A stretch of 64,000 bases of DNA from assembly GCF_018785315.1 (NCBI RefSeq), contig NZ_WQPN01000127.1, forward strand, positions 62,001 through 126,000, written 5' to 3'. The notes below the pieces were generated by a model. It was not told the DNA's origin and did not search any database. It saw only the letters and a program-made list of their open reading frames with translations. Both the position numbers and the translations under genes were made by a program. The DNA comes from Clostridium sp. MCC353 (GTDB lineage: Bacteria > Bacillota > Clostridia > Lachnospirales > Lachnospiraceae). Of this stretch, positions 59,793 to 64,000 are shown one piece after another; the first letter of the stretch is position 1, and the number at the start of each line of letters is the position of its first letter.

Positions 59793-60260
59793 ATGAACAG
59801 AAAGTTATTATTGGAAAGATGGACATCAATTGAGAAGATAATGAATGAATACGCGCAAGTTGCGGGATTGACATCTATGGGGTTGACTGTGCTGGGAATT
59901 ATTTACGGAATCCCCCAGGGATGTACGCAAAAACAAATCTGTGAGCGAAGTCATTACAACAAGCAAACCGTCAATATGATCATAAAATCCCTTTGGGAGC
60001 AAGGATATGTGGAGCTCACGGAAATGAAGGAGGACCGTAGGAATAAGCAGGTGAAATTAAGCGCTGACGGGAAAGAATATGCAGATAAAGTGATTGGTTT
60101 TATGCTGGAGGCAGAGATGAGCCCCTGGGAAAAATTAACTGAGAATCAGCAGAAACTGTTGATGGAATTTGGAGATGCTTATGAGCAAGGCTATCAGAAG
60201 GCAATTGCCGCGCTGAAGCGTGCTCTGAATAAAGAGGAAAAGAGGAGTCAGGTTGAATAG
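59793..60260 (+). CDS. MarR-family transcriptional regulator
   Basis: A 155-residue winged-helix protein. The helix-turn-helix is in QGCTQKQICERSHYNKQTVN (~47-66) and the wing in ELTEMKEDRRNKQVKLSADG (~80-100) with the DRR motif of the family. The ends are helical for dimerisation. ATG 59793 is chosen because AAGGAG lies 7 bases before it; ATG 59787 would be too close. It is the first gene before the efflux genes and probably represses them, relieved by a small drug-like ligand. Confidence 0.9.
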   Translation: MNRKLLLERWTSIEKIMNEYAQVAGLTSMGLTVLGIIYGIPQGCTQKQICERSHYNKQTVNMIIKSLWEQGYVELTEMKEDRRNKQVKLSADGKEYADKVIGFMLEAEMSPWEKLTENQQKLLMEFGDAYEQGYQKAIAALKRALNKEEKRSQVE

Positions 60261-60441
60261 CGAGAATTGGATTTTTTGTCCTGTTTGTAAAAACAAAACA
60301 AGAATGCAGGTAAGAGAAGATACTGTACTGATAAATTTTCCATTGTTTTGCCCGAAATGCAGACAGGAAACTTTGATTAGTGTTATGGATTTAAAATTGA
60401 CCGTTCATAAAGAGCCAGACGCCAAGACGCAGAGCCAATGA
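60253..60441 (+). CDS. Cysteine-rich KTR-type small protein
   Basis: A 62-residue protein with FCPVCKNKTRMQVREDT and LFCPKCRQETLI: two CPxC knuckles forming a zinc ribbon, and the KTR signature of the Cys_rich_KTR family. It starts at TTG 60253, overlapping the MarR gene end by 8 bp, so both are co-translated. These proteins are frequent beside mobile or resistance genes in Clostridia; their function is unknown. Confidence 0.85.
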   Translation: MNSENWIFCPVCKNKTRMQVREDTVLINFPLFCPKCRQETLISVMDLKLTVHKEPDAKTQSQ

Positions 60442-60475
60442 AGTATGAAGTACTTCACTGGCTCTTATTTATTTT
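60431..60475 (+). terminator. Strong terminator after the KTR gene
   Basis: AGAGCCA-A-TGAAGTA and TACTTCA-C-TGGCTCT form 14 pairs with one mismatch around a 5-base loop, followed by TATTTATTTT. It separates the regulator pair from the efflux genes, which then need read-through or their own promoter. Confidence 0.9.
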
Positions 60476-60590
60476 AAGGGAACTATGTCGCTGAAACGAC
60501 CCGCCGCAGGCAGAGAATGCCATAGGCAGGATTCTATTATAAAAGCCGGGTAGTAAAAATTATTTATTATTAAATAGAGGAGTGAAAGAA

Positions 60591-61706
60591 ATGAAACATA
60601 AAGGAACAAAGATTTTTCTGACAGTATTAGCACTTGTACTGATTGGAGCAGGAACAACTATTTTTATGCGGAAGAAGCCTGTGGAGCAATACGAAGTCCG
60701 TCCTACCGTCACAATCGATAAGCCTAAAACAGGAAATATTGTTCTATATACAGATATGGTGGGATTTGTGGAGCCGGAGACCAGTGTTTCCGTACAGCCT
60801 AGAATAGGCGGTCAGGTATTGGAGGTCTATGTTCAGTCAGGAGAATGGGTGGAAGCGGGCCAGCCGCTTATTAAAATCGATTCAGATGACCTTACTACTT
60901 TAAAGCTTCAGATGGACGGGGCTGCCGTTTCCGTAAAAGACACAGCCAATAACGCTGCGCGTATCCGCGTTTTATTTGGGGCGGGGTATGTATCGCAGCA
61001 GGAAATGGAACAGGCGGAGAGTGCGGAAAAAAGTGCCAGAATTGCCTATGAGACGGCCAAAAACCAGTACGAACTGCAAATGTCGTATACCACAGTGAAA
61101 GCACCCATCAGCGGAATAATCGAATCCAGGACAGTGGAACCCTTTGAGCAAATCGATCCCTCAAGGGTAATCTGTGTCATATCGGGAACGGATGAACTTC
61201 AGGTGAAATTCGGTGTTACAGGCCGGATATTAGAAAACCTGTCGTTAAATGACAGCATTACCATAGAGAAAAATGGAGAAACATATGAAGGATATGTTAC
61301 GGAAATCAGCACCATGGTGAACGCATCCTCCGGACTATACGATGTAAAGGCACGGCTTCCCAGAACAGAAGGTTTGACAAATGGAACGAGGATTAAACTG
61401 ACAACAGTGATGAGCCGGGCAGAAAACGTGCTTACCGTTCCTGTCGATATCGTAGATTATGACAATGGAGTTCCATTTGTATATTGCTATCAGGATGGTG
61501 CTGCCAGCAAGACGGAGATAGAGGCAGGAATCTATGATTCTGAGCGGATGGAAGTGAAATACGGCCTGACAGGTGACAGCCGGATTATTACCAGCTGGAG
61601 CAATGAACTGCTGGATAGACAGGAGGTTTTGTTAGATCAGGAAGGTCAGAGCGATAAACGCTTGCAGGAAGATGTGCTGGATAGGCAGGTGAGCAGAAAT
61701 GATTAA
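60591..61706 (+). CDS. Efflux membrane fusion protein (RND adaptor, HlyD-like)
   Basis: A 371-residue adaptor: one N-terminal membrane anchor (~6-25), then a biotinyl-lipoyl-like half (SVQPRIGGQVLEVYVQSGEW, ~70-90), a short helical hairpin, the second lipoyl half (YTTVKAPISGIIESRTVEPF, ~163-182), a beta barrel and a membrane-proximal domain. The short hairpin is typical of Gram-positive members. It bridges the RND pump to the exterior. ATG 60591 follows AGAGGAG by 8 bases. It overlaps the pump gene by 8 bp. Confidence 0.9.
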   Translation: MKHKGTKIFLTVLALVLIGAGTTIFMRKKPVEQYEVRPTVTIDKPKTGNIVLYTDMVGFVEPETSVSVQPRIGGQVLEVYVQSGEWVEAGQPLIKIDSDDLTTLKLQMDGAAVSVKDTANNAARIRVLFGAGYVSQQEMEQAESAEKSARIAYETAKNQYELQMSYTTVKAPISGIIESRTVEPFEQIDPSRVICVISGTDELQVKFGVTGRILENLSLNDSITIEKNGETYEGYVTEISTMVNASSGLYDVKARLPRTEGLTNGTRIKLTTVMSRAENVLTVPVDIVDYDNGVPFVYCYQDGAASKTEIEAGIYDSERMEVKYGLTGDSRIITSWSNELLDRQEVLLDQEGQSDKRLQEDVLDRQVSRND

Positions 61707-64000
61707 TTTGACCAAATATGCGCTTCGCAAACCAATCACCATTATACTGTGCCTGCTTACCATCGCCTATTTTGGTATCACTTCCCTTATGGGAACAAAG
61801 ATTGAACTGCAGCCTGAGATGAAACTGCCTCTCTTGGTAGTCTCGACTCCCTATCCGGGAGCCGCTTCGGGAGATGTGAATGACTTGGTAATCCGGAAAC
61901 AGGAGGATGCTATTTCGTCATTAGACGGTGTTAAATCCGTTAACACAACTGCTCAGGAGAATGCCGGAATCATCATTATTCAATACCAATTTGGAACGAA
62001 TATGGATACAGCTTATATTAATTTAAAAAAGGCCATCGATGGTGTAAAAGGACAATTGCCTGAAAAAACAAGGGAATCCAGTATTCTGGCGCTGGATTTT
62101 AATGCGGAGCCTGTGGTAACCCTTGCCATAAGCGGCAATGCACAAGGGAATCTGTATACATATGTGGAAAAAAAACTGGTTCCGGAATTTCAGAAACTTA
62201 GCGCTGTAGGGGAGGTATCCATATCAGGCGGACAGAAAGCATATACCCGGATTGAGGTGAAACCGGAGAAAATGGAGCAATATCATCTGGATATGTCTTT
62301 TTTGGCACAGCTTGTGGGCAGCGCTGATTTTTCGGCTCCGGCTGGCAGCGTTGAGGTAGGAAACCGTGACTTCAGTGTCAGCGCAGCAAATGATTATAAG
62401 AACACGGAGAGTTTAAAATCCATAGTTATTCCTCTCCCCAGCGGGGAAACCATCCATTTGTCGGATGTTGCAACGGTTTATGAGGCACTGGAAGATCCTA
62501 ATTCCATAGGCCGGTACAATGGTGAGAATGTTATATCTGTAGAAATTAAAAAAGTGCAGAATGCCACTGCTATTGATGTTTCCAACCAGGTGATGGCTCA
62601 GATTGAGATGATGAAGACTGGTATGCCTGGCATTCAGATAGACATTGTAAATGATTCCAGCATCATTATCCTGGATGCTCTGAATGATGTAATTACCACG
62701 CTGGTTATCGCCATTATCCTGTCCATGCTGATTCTGTGGCTGTTTTATGGCGATATTAAGGCTTCCGTCATAGTTGGTACCTCTATTCCCATATCGGTTG
62801 TACTGGCGCTCATTGCAATGAGTGCGATGGATTTTTCCTTAAACCAAATCTCCATGATATCCCTTGTTCTGGGCGTGGGAATGATGGTGGATAACTCTAT
62901 AAATATTCTGGATGGCTGTTTCAGAGCCAGAGAAAAGCTGGACTTTTATGAGGCGGCCGTAGAAGGAAGCCGGACCATGCTGGGCTCTATTATTGGCGGA
63001 ACTGCTACAACCTGCGTGGTATTTCTGCCCTTGGCTCTTTTAGACGGCATATCGGGACAGATGTTTAAGCAGCTGGGGTTTATTATAGTGTTTTGTTTGG
63101 TTGCCTCCTTGTTTTCAGCAGTCATTATTGTTCCTTTATGCTACTTAAAATGGCAGCCGGTAGAAAAGGCTAAAGCTCCGGCTAACGGAATGATTAAATT
63201 CCTGCAGGCAGGATACAGAAAATATATGCCGTCCATCATTACGAGAAAAAAAATGGTATTTGGGCTGAGCCTGGGATTGCTGGCGTTCTCTTTTTTTGTG
63301 GCGTCAAAGCTTAATGTAAATATGATGGCCAGTATTGATGAAGGCATTGTTGATATGACGGTCAAAGTAAAACCAGGGCTCAAGGTGGACGCTGTTAATC
63401 AAGTGGTAAAGGGACTGGAAGATATGGTAATGTCTGAGGAAGATGTAGATCACTATCTTCTGACCTTTGGCTCCAGCGGACTGAACACTTATGGCGGCAT
63501 TGGTGAAGTGAAGATTAGGGCATATCTGAAAGAAGAAGGTGGTCTGTCAACCGATGAGATGGTGAATAAATGGAGAAAGGATACCCAGTATTATAAAAAC
63601 TGTTCCATTAAAATTGAACAAGGATCGACTATGGGAGGAGTGAGCTCAGAAGATGAGATTACAGTCAATCTTCAGGGCACGGATTATGATGTTCTGAAGG
63701 CTGCCGCTAAAGAGTTGACAGCCGGGCTGCGTGGACGCACAGATGTCATGCAGGTACATTCCTCTGTTGAAAATGCGGTTTCTATTATCAAGGTAGATAT
63801 TGATCCCATAAAAGCCCAGACTGAAAAAATGACGTCTTCCCAAATTGGCGCGGAAATTTATAACAATTTAAGTGGAATAAAAGCCACCACAATTCGAATG
63901 AACGGCGATGAGGCCGACGTCATAGTAGAATATGATCCGGAACAGTATAATACGGTCGATAAGCTTCAGGGAATGAGAATCCGCACTGCTTCAGGCGCGT
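61699..64000 (+). CDS. RND-family efflux pump, partial (runs off right edge)
   Basis: The first ~767 codons of an AcrB/HAE1-type pump. The N-terminal membrane span starts MINLTKYALRKPITIILCLL. A large extracytoplasmic porter domain follows, with STPYPGAAS, then a membrane block with MISLVLGVGMMVDNSINILD (the conserved Gly/Asp segment of span 4) and GGTATTCVVFLPLALLDGIS. A second porter domain begins near residue 530. The coupled substrate is unknown; control by the upstream MarR suggests drugs or bile-like compounds. ATG 61699 lies inside the adaptor end, so both are translated together. Confidence 0.92.
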   Translation, partial: MINLTKYALRKPITIILCLLTIAYFGITSLMGTKIELQPEMKLPLLVVSTPYPGAASGDVNDLVIRKQEDAISSLDGVKSVNTTAQENAGIIIIQYQFGTNMDTAYINLKKAIDGVKGQLPEKTRESSILALDFNAEPVVTLAISGNAQGNLYTYVEKKLVPEFQKLSAVGEVSISGGQKAYTRIEVKPEKMEQYHLDMSFLAQLVGSADFSAPAGSVEVGNRDFSVSAANDYKNTESLKSIVIPLPSGETIHLSDVATVYEALEDPNSIGRYNGENVISVEIKKVQNATAIDVSNQVMAQIEMMKTGMPGIQIDIVNDSSIIILDALNDVITTLVIAIILSMLILWLFYGDIKASVIVGTSIPISVVLALIAMSAMDFSLNQISMISLVLGVGMMVDNSINILDGCFRAREKLDFYEAAVEGSRTMLGSIIGGTATTCVVFLPLALLDGISGQMFKQLGFIIVFCLVASLFSAVIIVPLCYLKWQPVEKAKAPANGMIKFLQAGYRKYMPSIITRKKMVFGLSLGLLAFSFFVASKLNVNMMASIDEGIVDMTVKVKPGLKVDAVNQVVKGLEDMVMSEEDVDHYLLTFGSSGLNTYGGIGEVKIRAYLKEEGGLSTDEMVNKWRKDTQYYKNCSIKIEQGSTMGGVSSEDEITVNLQGTDYDVLKAAAKELTAGLRGRTDVMQVHSSVENAVSIIKVDIDPIKAQTEKMTSSQIGAEIYNNLSGIKATTIRMNGDEADVIVEYDPEQYNTVDKLQGMRIRTASGA

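Overview
The window reads as chromosomal DNA of a gut-type Clostridia (Lachnospiraceae-like Firmicute). Strong AGGAGG ribosome sites, a LexA box of the Firmicutes type, DUF1576, PrdX-type and RlmD-type genes, LytTR two-component genes and heavy accessory content all point that way; the genus cannot be fixed from sequence alone.

Region 1 (1-18.6 kb, mostly minus strand) is a phage-tail-like locus. Read leftwards it holds a small orphan gene, a large single-chain RNA polymerase of the YonO/RdRP-like superfamily (DxDGD motif), an overlapping zinc-ribbon protein, a holin-like protein, small structural-type genes, a probable tail tube protein, a membrane coiled-coil protein, an XRE repressor on the opposite strand, and a giant tape measure gene. 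No terminase, portal or capsid gene is visible, so a tail-only particle is the better reading, although the left end is cut off. The tape measure gene is split by a 1.8-kb insert next to a TTGAT target. The insert has hairpins at both ends and a structured non-coding block. It carries two tandem-duplicated membrane-anchored proteins and no transposase. Exact removal would restore the reading frame, so I read it as an IStron-like (intron plus IS200/IS605-type) element.

Region 2 (18.6-22.1 kb) is the control end. A near-consensus promoter carries two LexA boxes and points right, toward a sigma-like protein, a DUF262 protein and a Lar-type zinc protein, with a possible leader RNA and a convergent small RNA between. 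Inference: DNA damage induces the sigma-like protein, and the element's own polymerase then serves the tail operon. tRNA-Pro(GGG) follows.

Region 3 (22.5-32.2 kb) is ordinary core: a HAD phosphatase, tRNA-Ala(CGC), a DUF1576 membrane protein behind a possible attenuator, an operon of dihydrolipoyl dehydrogenase, D-2-hydroxyacid dehydrogenase and aminopeptidase P, a PrdX-type deacylase, and an RlmD-type rRNA methyltransferase.

Region 4 (32.2-37.1 kb) is an AT-rich accessory patch: a restriction-endonuclease-like protein, a RhuM gene cut off by a decayed tyrosine-recombinase element, and two immunity-like orphans. Region 5 (37.1-42.9 kb) is a LytTR two-component system with an ABC transporter, followed by fragments of a kinase and another ABC protein.

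Region 6 (42.9-59.5 kb) is a GC-rich signalling island. Five tightly packed minus-strand genes encode a REC-GGDEF-EAL-REC-GGDEF protein, a Ser/Thr kinase-AAA-GAF-GGDEF giant, two PAS hybrid histidine kinases and an Hpt protein. They face a 500-residue HTH regulator across an intergenic region with two copies of the same palindrome. Region 7 (59.7-64 kb) is a MarR-controlled RND-type efflux operon that runs off the right edge.
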